DNA of 64,000 nucleotides from Chrysoperla carnea (lineage: Eukaryota > Arthropoda > Insecta > Neuroptera > Chrysopidae): the NCBI RefSeq assembly GCF_905475395.1, contig NC_058338.1:36400935-36464934 (forward strand), given 5' to 3'. This document shows positions 23,866 to 35,300 of the stretch, piece after piece. How positions within the stretch are numbered: the stretch's first letter is position 1; each line of letters opens with the position of its first letter. The notes beneath the pieces were generated by a model. That model ran no database searches and was not told the origin of the DNA. It worked only from the letters and a program-made list of their open reading frames with translations. The position numbers and the translations under genes were made by a program.

Positions 23866-24955
23866 GTCGTGTGTCATCCAAATTGTATCCAATTTTGATA
23901 AACCAAGTATGTAATCCTGCTAAATTTGGGTCATACTTTTCAAATCTGTGACCAAAATTAACCTAGCTCTAATAGATTTCAAGAATGTGGAGTGTTGGTC
24001 TCTGAATTAAGCTTATCATTGATAGCTAGCGAAAAATTATCATCACAGCTGAAAAGAATGACCCAAAATTAGTGGGTTTCAAAAAAAATTCCAATAAAAT
24101 CGGATCAAATTTGCCTTTGTTATCAAAAAAATCGAATTTTTTAACTTAATGACGTCATCAGAATCCAAAAATTTAATTTTGCTCTATCACATTCAAATTT
24201 TATCCAATTTTTATAAACCAAGTATGTAATCCTGCTAAATTTGGGTCATACTTTTCAAATCTGTGACCAAAATTAACCTAGCTCTAATAGATTTCAAGAA
24301 TGTGGAGTGCTGGTCTCGGAATTAAGCTTATAATTGATAGCTAGCGAAAAATTATCATCACAGCTGAAAAGAATAACCCAAAATTAGTGGGTTTCAAAAA
24401 AAATTCCATTAAAATCGGATCAAATTTGCCTTTGTTATCAAAAAATCGAATATTTTTAACTTAATGACATCATCAGAATCCAAAAAATTTAATTTTGCTC
24501 TATCACATTCAAATTTTATCCAATTTTGATAAACCAAGTATGTAATCCTGCTAAATTTTGGTCATACTTTTCAAATCTGTGACCAAAATTAACCTAGCTC
24601 TAATAGATTTCAAGAATGTGGAGTGTTGGTCTCTGAATTAAGCTTATCATTGATAGCTAGCGAAAAATTATCATCACAGCTGAAAAGAATGACCCAAAAT
24701 TAGTGGGTTACAAAAAAAATTCCAATAAAATCGGATCAAATTTGCCTTTGTTATCAAAAAATCGAATTTTTTTAACTTAATGACGTCATCAGAATCCAAA
24801 AAATTTAATTTTGCTCTATCACATTCAAATTTTATCCAATTTTGATAAACCAAGTATGTAATCCTGCTAAATTTGGGTCATACTTTTCAAAATTCCAATA
24901 AAATCGGATCAAATTTGCCTTTGTTATCAAAAAAATCGAATTTTTAACTTTATAA
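23866..24955. repeat. Tandem array of a 315-316-bp unit, about 3.4 copies
   Basis: The marker ATCCAATTTTKATAAACC occurs at 23887, 24202, 24518 and 24834, giving spacings of 315, 316 and 316. Each unit continues with ACCAAGTATGTAATCCTGCT, GACCAAAATTAACCTAGCTC, GATAGCTAGCGAAAAATTAT, AAATCGGATCAAATTTGCCT and GACGTCATCAGAATCC. Units are very similar to each other. The fourth is truncated: it jumps from CATACTTTTCAA straight to AATTCCAATAAAATCGGATC, losing about 170 bp. No frame is open across the unit. Confidence 0.92.
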
Positions 24956-25880
24956 CTTTATATAAACTAATCAGCGCCTTTTACATGATTCTTTACTAAC
25001 TTTTTGTTTTACGTATAAAACATATGTTTTGTTTTACGCCTCTATTTTTTATGCAACGGTGGCGGGTGCCTCCTTTGCCACGCCCTAGTTACGGACCTGG
25101 TATCCAATACTATGTGTTATACGATATTATTAAAAACCCCACCATGCTTATTACGCTTAATTAAGAATTATCTGGTATTAGCAAAAAAACCCTGTATTAT
25201 CTAAACCTTTCAAAACACTTGGAATTTACTATTTAGGTGGAAATTTGGAAATAAAAATTCTGTAAAATTCCATAGCGTCAAATTTCCAATTTTTCTATGC
25301 AAGCGCTTTGGTACTTTTCGAACTAATTTTATTTATCTTTCAAATTTCCAATGCATCTAGTTAAGGACTAAAGACTAGACATTTACATTTATATAAGTAA
25401 TTAATTACAACATCTAGAAAAGGTTTTCGCTTTCAATCCTTTCCCTTTTTTCGGTTATAAGTGTATTAAAAAATTATTTTAACGTTATTTACCATTTGAT
25501 GAAGTTCTGTTGTTATATCTTTGAGCATCCTGTATAAAGATTGAAATTTTGTTTGTCTGCATAAGGTCTTTTTTTAGAGTTTTAGAGTCATTTTAGAGTT
25601 AATACTTTTTTTTATTTTTTAAGATATTTATGCAAAACTTATTGAATATGTGTTTTATCACATGATTTAAGATGGTACTTGAGAATGCATAGTATGTACT
25701 TACTTTCCACATAAACGTTAAGATCTTAGATTAAATAAACTATTATCCCGTTGATTTATTCATCCGTAAGTTAGTTTTAACTAATGTGCTTATAAGATAG
25801 GGTGATTTTGCATATCAAAGAAATACATTTAGCCAATCACATAATGCACGAAATTACGCGAATATTATTTGGAGTAATAG

Positions 25881-25919
25881 CAGTGCCGGATTAACCCATG
25901 TTGAGTTAATCCGGCACTG
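25881..25919. repeat. Perfect 15-bp palindrome with 9-nt loop
   Basis: CAGTGCCGGATTAAC at 25881-25895 is matched exactly in reverse complement by 25905-25919. Its GC content stands out from the AT-rich surroundings. It could be a transposon terminus pair after internal deletion, or a hairpin-forming site. Confidence 0.8.
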
Positions 25920-26340
25920 ACATGTAGGCGATGTAATTTCTACTTAATTTTCCTTTTTTCAATCTTTGTAAATCAACTTAGTGCCAACTTGTTTACAGGC
26001 GTTCTTATAAAAATTTATTTTCTAATCTTCATAAATCAACTTGGTACCCCCTTATAGCGCCCTTCTCGTACAAATTTGTCTTTTCCTCGGGCATGGTTTC
26101 AAAATATATTCCCAAATTTCTTTTCTGAGAATTGAATATATTTATATAAATTCTTATAACTTTGTGAACATAATAAATTACTTAATATTCGCTTTCCGTG
26201 TTCTTACTGAGCGGAATTCCTTCTAGTAGAGTATCAAAGTATCAGGCGTATATATTTCCGAGTAAAACCTCGGGGCAATATATAAGCTATAACAAACAAA
26301 CACATACATAATATATGTAACGTATAAATTTAACGTATTA

Positions 26341-26690
26341 AATTTGCGCCCTCACGGGTAAACAGTGATGTTTACGAAAAAATTCAAACAAAAGCTGTTT
26401 ATTTTTTTATAAGGAATATTTTTTACATTTAAACTTTTGTTCTATCTCTAACGGTTTACAAGATGGGTTCTACGGACCCAAGACCCGATTTACCTATGTT
26501 GCTCATATACGAACTCGACCTGACTTTTTTGGTCCTAAGCACGCTTTTCGCTTTGGAGTTATCATGTTCACAGGCGGGCAAATGAGACAGATGGACAACC
26601 GGAAATCGACTTTCTAGGTGATTTTATGGGCACATATACCAAAATTTTGTTCGTAGCATCTATATTTTTAAGCGTTACAAAAAATTGGAC
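26341..26690 (-). repeat. Dispersed 350-bp repeat, copy 5 (reverse), upstream of CPSF1
   Basis: Starts GCGCCCTCACGGGTAAACAG, then TTTTGTTCTATCTCTAACGG, TTTACAAGATGGGTTCTACG, ACCCAAGACCCGATTTACC, GAGTTATCATGTTCACAGGC, ACAACCGGAAATCGAC and CAAAATTTTGTTCGTAGC. It ends about 340 bp before the CPSF1 start codon, so it bounds the space left for that gene's promoter. Confidence 0.75.
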
Positions 26691-27031
26691 AGTTTTGATC
26701 AGCATTTTTTAAAATAAATAAATATAAAAAATATTGTACAGGATTATAAATTTTTATTTTGAAGTAGCAACTACCGTAGACGTTCTACGTGAAACGATCA
26801 TGCTATATATCAGTTTATTGTCGGTCTACTTTAGTTACGTCTATACATCTAATAGTACGCATGACGCCAAGTTATAAAACATAATAACATAAATACAAAT
26901 TCTAACCTAATAGTTAAATCATAAAACAAAGCTATCATTAAAATGATATTTTATTCGAAAAATATTATTTTATTGTAAATATATACGTATTTTTATTTAA
27001 CTATTGTGTCAAAATCTCTAAAATTATTATA
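26691..27031 (+). promoter_or_regulatory. Presumed promoter and 5' leader of CPSF1
   Basis: This is the only unique stretch between the repeat copy and the CPSF1 ATG. It is AT-rich with no TATA box that I would stand behind and no upstream exon recognised. The assignment rests on position only; an untranslated first exon further upstream cannot be excluded. Confidence 0.3.
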
Positions 27032-30000
27032 ATGTTTTCAATTTGTAAACAAACTCATCCGGCTACCGGTGTCGAACATGCTTTAAGTTGTTATTTCTTC
27101 AGTAGAATCGAAAAAAATTTAGTTATAGCCGGTACAAACTATGTAAAAGTTTTCAGACTTATACCAGATTCAGAAAAAGGTCTAAAACTGGACAAATATT
27201 CAGGTAATTACTAATAATAATTAACGCTGGGTGCACTTCGATGTTTATCAAATTGTTTTGTAGATACTAGACCGCCAAAGATGAAATTAGAATGTTTGAC
27301 ACAATATACGTTGTATGGAAATATTATGTCAATGCAAAGTGTTACTTTAGCACATTCATCAAGAGACGCCTTACTGCTCAGTTTCCGAGATGCAAAATTG
27401 TCTGTGGTTGAATATGATCCCGAAACTCATGATCTTAAAACTTTATCTTTACATTACTTCGAAGAGGAGGATATGAAGGTATTGAAAATATATATTTTTT
27501 ATTTGTAATTGTATACATCTATCACTGAATGCGATATACATAAATATATTAAAAGACGGACTCACTATAATTTTCGTTATGCGCTTCTTACATTTGTATG
27601 CCCCAAAATGCAAATGAGTATACCTTTCCTGCACTAAATTATAGATCTCTTAATTGACTTTTCGAATTATGGTTAATCGTTTTTATTCTTTAAAATTCAT
27701 TTCAATCTTAAAACCTTCTTCTAAAGAGACATTTTGTACCACCGCTTTTTTCGATACATGTTAAAGCTAGAAGTCTGCTTTTTGGTAAATTAACTATATT
27801 CAAACCTTTAGTTGAAAATATTTCTTATTTTAGGATGGTTGGACACATCATCATCATATTCCAATGGTTCGAACTGATCCTGAAAACCGTTGTGCCGTAA
27901 TGACTGTATATGGCAAGAAATTGGTTGTGCTACCATTTAGAAAAGAAAATACTTTAGATGAAACTGATCTTCTAGAAGTGAAACCATTAGTAACACCATC
28001 TGGTTCTGGCAAATCTCCAATTATGGCTTCTTATACGATAGTGTTAAAAGATTTAGATGAAAAAATAGACAATGTAATTGATATTCAATTTTTGTATGGA
28101 TACTACGAACCAACATTACTAATTTTATACGAACCAGTTCGTACGTTTGCTGGGTATGTTAAAAGAAAGGATTACAAACATAGTCGAAAAAAAGGAATTA
28201 TAAGCATAAAATAATGGGCCTGTATGGTTGTTAATTTGAAAATTTATATAAAACTATTTTTGTTAAAATTTTTCATTATTTATTATACACATTTTAAGAA
28301 TTCGTTCTATTTAGAACCTTGGTAACCGAGCTTGGTAAATTTTGTCCTTTTTGCTAACTTTCTTTAGGATTTTTCCATTTTATGAAAACATTAGACCGCA
28401 GTGAATGAAGGTATCTATTTTTATACCCATAAACCTGTGGGTTCATGGATATAAAATAGTCTATTTTCATCTGTCAACCGCCTGTCTGTTCGCCCTTGAA
28501 AGTAAATTTTTACCCTTTAAATAGTCCCATCAAATTAAAAAAATTTCGTATGATTTACTGAAGTTTTGGGTGCAGTAATGTCACCTTTGACAATTTTTTA
28601 GCTTTTTACTTGTAGAATAAAAATCGGACAATCGATAGTTAGCGAGCGTAAAATTTCCGAACGATTTGTTTTTGTGGTTTTTTTAACTTTTCTTAAAAAC
28701 TGCACTTTAAGGAAAAACTATTTTGAATGAAAATTGTTAAGCATCCAATCGATATGTATATTTTGATTATTCCCGATCTTTCGCATTTTCAAAAAATCGT
28801 TATTAAACTCAAAAGACTAAGAACACAGGGACCATTATAGCAGGATCTTTTTTATATGCTCATTATCCTTTTCTATTTTACATGAGATTATAAATTAAAA
28901 TTAATTCGCTTACTTTTAGACGAACAGCTGTACGAATGGATACTTGTTGTATGGTTGCCATTTCATTAAATATTGCTCAAAAAGTACATCCAATTATATG
29001 GAGTGTTGCTCATCTACCATTTGATTGTGTACGAGCGGTGCCTGTACGTAAACCATTAGGAGGCACATTGATTATGTCTGTGAATGCTTTAATTTATTTG
29101 AATCAAAGTGTCCCACCGTATGGTGTTTCATTGAACAGTATCGCCGAAACGAGTACCAATTTTCCTTTAAGTAAGTATTAATTACATAAAAATTTTTACG
29201 TAGAATGTATGGTAAACGTATAAAATTTTTAATTTGTTTTTAGAACCACAAGAAAACGTAAAAATCAGTCTAGACTGTTCTCAAGTAACGTTTATAGATG
29301 ATGATAAATTGGTAATTTCATTAAAAGGTGGTGAACTATATGTTTTAACGCTTTTTGCGGATAGTATGCGTTCAATTCGAAGTTTCCATTTTGATAAAGC
29401 AGCTGCCAGTGTTTTAACAACTTGCGTAAGATTAATTTGTAGATTTTTTTATTAAGGGCGGGGACGGGATGTGGCTTAGGGTCCAAGAAACACGGATGTG
29501 ACTTTTTTAAAGATTAAAGTTTTAAACTAACTGCAAAATTAGTTTTATTTTGCAAGCAAAATGTTTCTTACAATCAAATGACCATAACTGGTTTCAAACT
29601 GATAGATGGTTGTAAGCTACTCTTATTCCGATCGAATGAACTAATTTGCTACCATAATGTCAACCGTGTTCGAGCTTGACCTTATAAAAATTATTATAAC
29701 GTTTTCTATAATCCCAAAAAACAAACATAATTAGCCTAACTTTATAGCCTGCGTAAGTTTATTGTTTAGCAAGTTTAAAGCTATATTCACATGATAAGCA
29801 TTGATTGGGCTAATTTTTAACGCACGTTTACAATTATACGAGTGTTTAAAGTAGGCGCTCAAATGCTAACGTGCGTTTTATATGTGAACGCCTGAATTAA
29901 AGACTGTTGCATTCGTCATCCAATAACAAGGCATGCGATTTTTTTTTATAATAGGGCTTTAACGATAAGTTTGACATTTAAAATTTTCTTTGTTTTTAAA

Positions 30001-33000
30001 TTATTTTGACCTTCTTTTTAGATATGTGTTTGTGAAGAAGGCTATTTATTTTTGGGGTCACGTCTTGGAAATTCATTGCTATTAAAATTCATTGAAAAAG
30101 AAAACCATCAAATAATCACAATTCATGAAAAATCATCTGAAAACAATTTATCTAAACGACAAAAATTGGATTCATCAACAAATGATTTTATGCCTAGTGA
30201 TGTTACAGAAATCCGCGATATTGATGAATTGGAAGTGTATGGTAATGAGAAACAAGCGTCAGTTTTTATAACAAGCTTTGTATTTGAAGTATGTGATAGT
30301 TTACTGAATATTGGACCTTGTGGTCAAGTTTCTATGGGTGAACCAGCATTTCTTAGTGAAGAATATTCTGGAAATATTGAGCATGATGTTGAACTAGTTA
30401 CAACCAGTGGTTATGGAAAGAATGGGGCTATTTGTATTTTACAGCGATCAGTTCGACCACAAATTGTTACAACCTTTGAATTACCCGGATGTGTTGATAT
30501 GTGGACCGTGTTTGGACCAGACGATGAAAATTACCATTCGTTTTTAATTTTGACACAAGAAGAATCGACAATGGTAAGAAATAGTTATTAACAATATCCT
30601 TTTTTGTGGACTTGTTCAGGTTATATAAATAATCTAAAATTTCTAAAGGTTTTGCAAACTGGACAAGAAATTAATGAAGTTGAAAACTCTGGCTTTTGTA
30701 CACAAAGTCCCACAATATTTGCTTGTAATATTGGGAAAAACAAGTATATTGTTCAAGTGACGACAATGGGTATACGATTATTGGTGGGTGCTAAACAATT
30801 ACAGCATATTCCACTAGATTTGGGGTCACCAATTGTACATGCTACAAGTGCTGATCCTTATTTAACTTTGCTAACTGAAGACAGTCAAGTAATTAATTTT
30901 ACGCTAAGAGAAACACGTGGATCAACGAAATTAGTTGTTGGAAAAACAGCTATATCTAGGGTATGTGTGATTTATATTATTATAGCCTGCAATATGTTAC
31001 ACATGAAGACATATTAAATTTAGTTTAAAGTTTGTAGCTACTAAAAATAATACAAACAAAATAGGTACTACAGTCAAACACAAACGGAGATTCATAAAAT
31101 TTCCTACTTAATTTATAATCACCCGCCCATCTGTGATCACGGTAGCCAAAAAAGAAGAAAAGATAGGGAGCTGAAATTCGTGTAAATTTGTACTAAACTT
31201 GAAAAGTGACTTCGAGTTCGTAAACGAGCAAAATCGGCCAAAAATGCAAAAAATGTTTCTATTGAAAAACCAAACAACTTTTGTTTGACATATTTTTCTA
31301 AAAACTACAGATTTGGCTCAATTTTATTTCGAAGTGTTATTTCAATCCTTAATCATATAAAGTGGGGAAGTTATGGAGGTTTTACTGTGGCTGTATTGTA
31401 AAATATCTTGTTTAAATTTTAGATTCCATTAATTACAACTTTAGTTTTGCTGTGATTATATTATAAAATTTCTTGTTTAAATTTTAGATTCCATTGATTG
31501 CAACATTAACTTTATACCGTGACTTAAGTGGCTTATTTAGCTATACAGTACCGGAAGAAGTACCCGAACCAATGGTAGAAACGAAACCAACACCCCTTGA
31601 TTTTAAACCAGGTGACAACGAAGATGACTTACTCTATGGAGAATCGACAACTCTAGAAATGTTGAACACATTAAAATCAACAACCCCATCACAATCAAAG
31701 CGAAAATCGAATTGGTGGAAAAAATATTTAGTCGAAACAAAACCGACATACTGGTTGTTTGTAATTAGAGAAAATGCAAATTTAGAAATATATTCAATAC
31801 CTGAATTTCGTCTATGTTATTTAATTCAGAATGCTACACAAGGGAATAAAGTGTTAATTGACAGTTTAGAATCCGTACCTTCATTATTTTCCAATATAAA
31901 TGTAAATTATGGTAACGATAACACAAAAATGAATCAAATTGCGAAGGAAATATTAATGGTTGCACTTGGAAATCATGGATCGAGACCATTACTTTTAATA
32001 CGTTTAGAAAACGAATTATTATTGTATCAAGCATTTCGATACTCAAAAGGTCATTTAAAAATACGTTTTCGAAAATTACCACATGGCATTTTGTATGCAC
32101 CAAATGTTGAAGGGAAAATTGATACAGAAAGTGCTGATTTTTATGCGTTACAAGAACGCGTTTGTAAATTACGTTATTTCTCTAGTATAGCAGGTTACAA
32201 TGGAGTGTTTATTTGTGGAGCTCGACCATACTGGATATTTTTAACATCAAGAGGTGAATTAAGAACGCATCCTATGTGGATTGATGGCGATATTAATTGT
32301 TTTGCACCTTTTAATAATGTGAATTGCCAACAAGGATTTTTGTACTTTAATAAAAAGATGGAAATGAGAATTTGTGCTTTAACTCAACATGTGACTTATG
32401 ATGCTCCATGGCCAGTTAGAAAAGTTCCTCTAAGACATTCCGTATTGCATCTAGCTTATCACAATGAATCGCATACATATGCTGTGGCTAGTGCTACTGC
32501 GGAACCGTCTACTCGTTACTATCGTTTCAATGGTGAAGATAAAGAATTGACGGAACAAGACAAAGGTGATCGGTTTCCTTATCCTCTTCAACAACAATTT
32601 CAAATATATCTATTTTCTCCCGTTACATGGCAGCAAATTCCAAATACTAGAATTGAGCTAGATGAATGGGAGCATGTGACATGTTTAAAAACTGTTTATC
32701 TAGCGTATGAAGGTACACGATCTGGGTTAAAAGGTTACATAGCCGTCGGAACAAATTATAATTATGGTGAAGACATTACGTCACGTGGACGAGTAAGATT
32801 CTAAAATATTTTTAAATGTTCGCTTTCAATAAACAAACTTATTTTTTCAGATACTTATTTATGATATCATTGAGGTTGTTCCTGAACCGGGGCAGCCATT
32901 AACAAAGAATCGTTTTAAAACGATCTACGCCAAAGATCAAAAAGGTCCAGTTACAGCAATTTCTCAAGTTGTTGGTTTTCTAGTCTCTGCCGTTGGCCAA

Positions 33001-34827
33001 AAGGTATCTAAAATTAAACGTGATTTTAATAATCAATAAAATTATAGATTAATACATTTATAAAATAAGTTTCTCATTTTTTAAAATGGTTATTTTCTAA
33101 AAAACACAATATCGCATAATTTTCAAATTATTTAAAATCAAATTTACAAATGAATCATTAAAGTTTAAAAAAAAGGCAGGTTCTCCCAAAATTGCGTCCA
33201 AATTTTCCCAAAAGCATTCTTATATTAGAACTTATACCAAGTAGTTTTTGACGATAAATTTCTGAAAGAAAGTTAATGCGTGAGTTCAATGATGAGCGTA
33301 ATTGTATTGATTTAAAATAATCTTTATTGATTACTTAAGCTTCGATTTCTTTGGAGAATGTGGTCAATTATAGAGGCAGAAATATACATTGACAAGGATA
33401 AATAATACACAAATGTCTTTAAAGATTGTATATTCACTACTACTAGCTCTACTAGAAAATCCTAGCATAGAAGAGTAATATAACTTTTCAAATGTTTACA
33501 AGTTTTTCACATTATTTACTGAATATTTTTTTATATTTTAGATTTATATATGGCAATTAAAGGATAACGATTTGATTGGTGTGGCATTTATCGATACTCA
33601 AATTTACATTCACCAAATAATCAGTATTAAAAGTTTAATTTTAGTGGCCGATGTTTATAAATCAATATCTTTATTACGATTTCAAGAAGAATATCGTACT
33701 TTATCGTTAGTTAGCAGAGTAAGTTTTAACAAGACAATCTGATTTTAATAAGGGATGTTTTAAACTTTGAATTGATTATAGGATTACAGACCATGTGAAG
33801 TTTTTACCCTTGAATATTTAATTGATAATACAAGTATGGGCTTTTTAATATCCGACAGTGAACGCAATTTAGTTTTATACATGTATCAACCTGAAGCCAG
33901 AGAATCTTGTGGTGGACAAAGATTATTAAGAAAAGCAGATTTTCATTTAGGACAATTGGTGAATTCATTTTTCCGAATTAAATGTAGAAGTACAGGTGGT
34001 CCTTACGAACAGAAATATTACGCTGGAGCTGATAGAAAACATGTTACTATGTTCGGTAAATATTTGCATATGGTAGACACATATTTATATACCTTGTATA
34101 TAGTGTTGACATAAGTTGTCTAAAATTTTTAACGTTAAGAAATATTTTTTACTGAAAAAAATTGCTTTAGGTGTTCATAAAGAGTCTAACTAGCTCATTT
34201 AATCTAGGCAATCAGCTACTAGATTATGACTTATTAATTCCACAAAATCTATTTTTTAAATCTTTAGAAGAAATGTTCAAAAGACAAAACACATTTGTTT
34301 TATGTTACAAAAATTTTTTCATAAATACAACAAAAATTTCAGCTGAAACAACTTTTATAAATAGTATTGATAACTAACTCAATATATACAAATTATTTAA
34401 ACGTTGACATCTGTTTAATATTTCTTGTTAAAAATGGTTTATTTTGCGTAGCTACTTTGGATGGTGGTCTTGGATACATTCTTCCATTGAATGAGAAAAC
34501 CTATCGACGACTTCTGATGTTACAAAATGTACTTATTTTACAAGGCCCACATACTGCCGGATTGAATCCAAAATCTTTCAGGTAATCGAAATAATACTTG
34601 TTAACCTACGCTAGAAACTAATTGGAAATTTATATTGCAGAACATATAAAAGCCGCCGAAAATTATTAGCTAATCCGTCACGTGGTGTCATTGATGGCGA
34701 TCTAATATCGACTTTCCTTTTTTTGTCCTTGCCTGAAAAACAAGAAATTTCAAAGAAGATTGGAACAAAAGTAGAAGAGATTATTGATGATCTGATTGAA
34801 ATTGATCATATTACTGCTAACTTCTAA
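27032..34827 (+). CDS. CPSF1: Cleavage and polyadenylation specificity factor subunit 1 (CPSF160), complete, 13 coding exons
   Basis: Largest CPSF subunit; scaffold of the nuclear complex that reads the AAUAAA signal and directs mRNA 3' cleavage and polyadenylation. Coding exons: 27032-27203, 27264-27478, 27834-28153, 28920-29170, 29244-29425, 30022-30573, 30649-30960, 31488-32792, 32851-33003, 33542-33718, 33782-34055, 34452-34581, 34641-34827. All introns are GT-AG, and the sum is 4230 nt, 1409 residues plus TAA, near the usual 1440-1455 of the family. Conserved landmarks: [10 protein letters not shown] (N terminus), [32 protein letters not shown] block in exon 2, [15 protein letters not shown] [37 protein letters not shown], a basic SKRQKLD near residues 424-430 (possible NLS), [48 protein letters not shown]-like [10 protein letters not shown], and the CPSF_A C-terminal domain from about residue 1040 ending [14 protein letters not shown]. 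Start chosen because the first residues align with the family's start. Exon-8 acceptor is tandemly duplicated. Confidence 0.97.
31020..31290 (+). repeat. Dispersed 350-bp repeat, copy 6, decayed, inside CPSF1 intron 7
   Basis: Weaker than the others but in the same order: AAAGTTTGTAGCTACTAAAA, GATCACGGTAGCCAAAAAAG, AAAAGATAGGGAGCTGAAAT, AAAAGTGACTTCGAGTTCGT, AACGAGCAAAATCGGCC, AACAACTTTTGTTTGA. Its decay suggests an old insertion in the intron between exons 7 and 8. Confidence 0.6.
31381..31510 (+). repeat. 65-bp tandem duplication carrying the exon-8 splice acceptor of CPSF1
   Basis: 31381-31445 and 31446-31510 align without gaps, 54 of 65 identical by eye. Each has the pyrimidine-rich tract, TTTAAATTTTAG and ATTCCATT. 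The second copy holds the true acceptor (AG at 31486-31487; exon from 31488). The first offers an identical-looking acceptor (AG at 31421-31422). Using it would read [10 protein letters not shown] and then a TGA at 31453-31455, before the true exon. Confidence 0.85.
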
Positions 34828-34864
34828 ATTAGAATAATAATAATAAATTAATTATAATGATTAA

Positions 34865-34870
34865 AATAAA
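34865..34870 (+). terminator. CPSF1 poly(A) signal AATAAA
   Basis: The first canonical AATAAA lies 37 nt after the TAA stop, giving a very short 3' UTR of probably 55-70 nt. A copy of the 350-bp dispersed repeat begins at about 34916, so the transcript end is squeezed between the stop and the repeat. Confidence 0.7.
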
Positions 34871-34915
34871 ACATTAAAAACTTATACGGTTTTATTTAAT
34901 TAATCAATTGCATTA

Positions 34916-35300
34916 TTATACCCTATATATAAAATATACCAAGGTATATTAAATTTATTCCCAAGTTTGTAGCGCTTAGAAATATTGATACTACAAACAA
35001 AATTTTGGTATAGGTATTCATGAAATCTTTTAATTAGTCCATTTACGTTTGCGCGTCAGCAAGATACCTCAAAAACGAAATGAGATATCCGAGCAGAAAT
35101 GCTTATAGCATATTCAGTACATAAACAGTGACTTGCGAGTTCGTAAATGAGCAACATAGGTCATAAGTGGGCCTTGGATCAACCACCCATTTTGTAAACT
35201 GTAAGAGATAGAACAAAAGTTTCAATTTAAAAAATATTAAAAATAACAAATTTTTTCGTAAATATCATTATTTTTCCCTGAGGGTCTAAATTAAGACCAA
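34916..35300 (+). repeat. Dispersed 350-bp repeat, copy 7, just past CPSF1
   Basis: Reads ATACCAAGGTATATTAAATT, CCCAAGTTTGTAGCGCTTAG, AAATTTTGGTATAGGTATTC, CAAAAACGAAATGAGATATC, GCGAGTTCGTAAATGAGCAA, TTTGTAAACTGTAAGAGATA, ending with TTTTTCCCTGAGGGTCTAAA. Same strand as CPSF1 and close enough to be covered by any read-through transcript. Confidence 0.7.

Noticed and set aside
30622..30623. Earlier AG (TTGTTCAG) as acceptor for CPSF1 exon 7
   Set aside because: It would add codons in a frame that does not give the conserved VLQTGQEI junction; the AG at 30647-30648 does.
31834..32103. 89-residue minus-strand open frame
   Set aside because: Shadow of CPSF1 exon 8.
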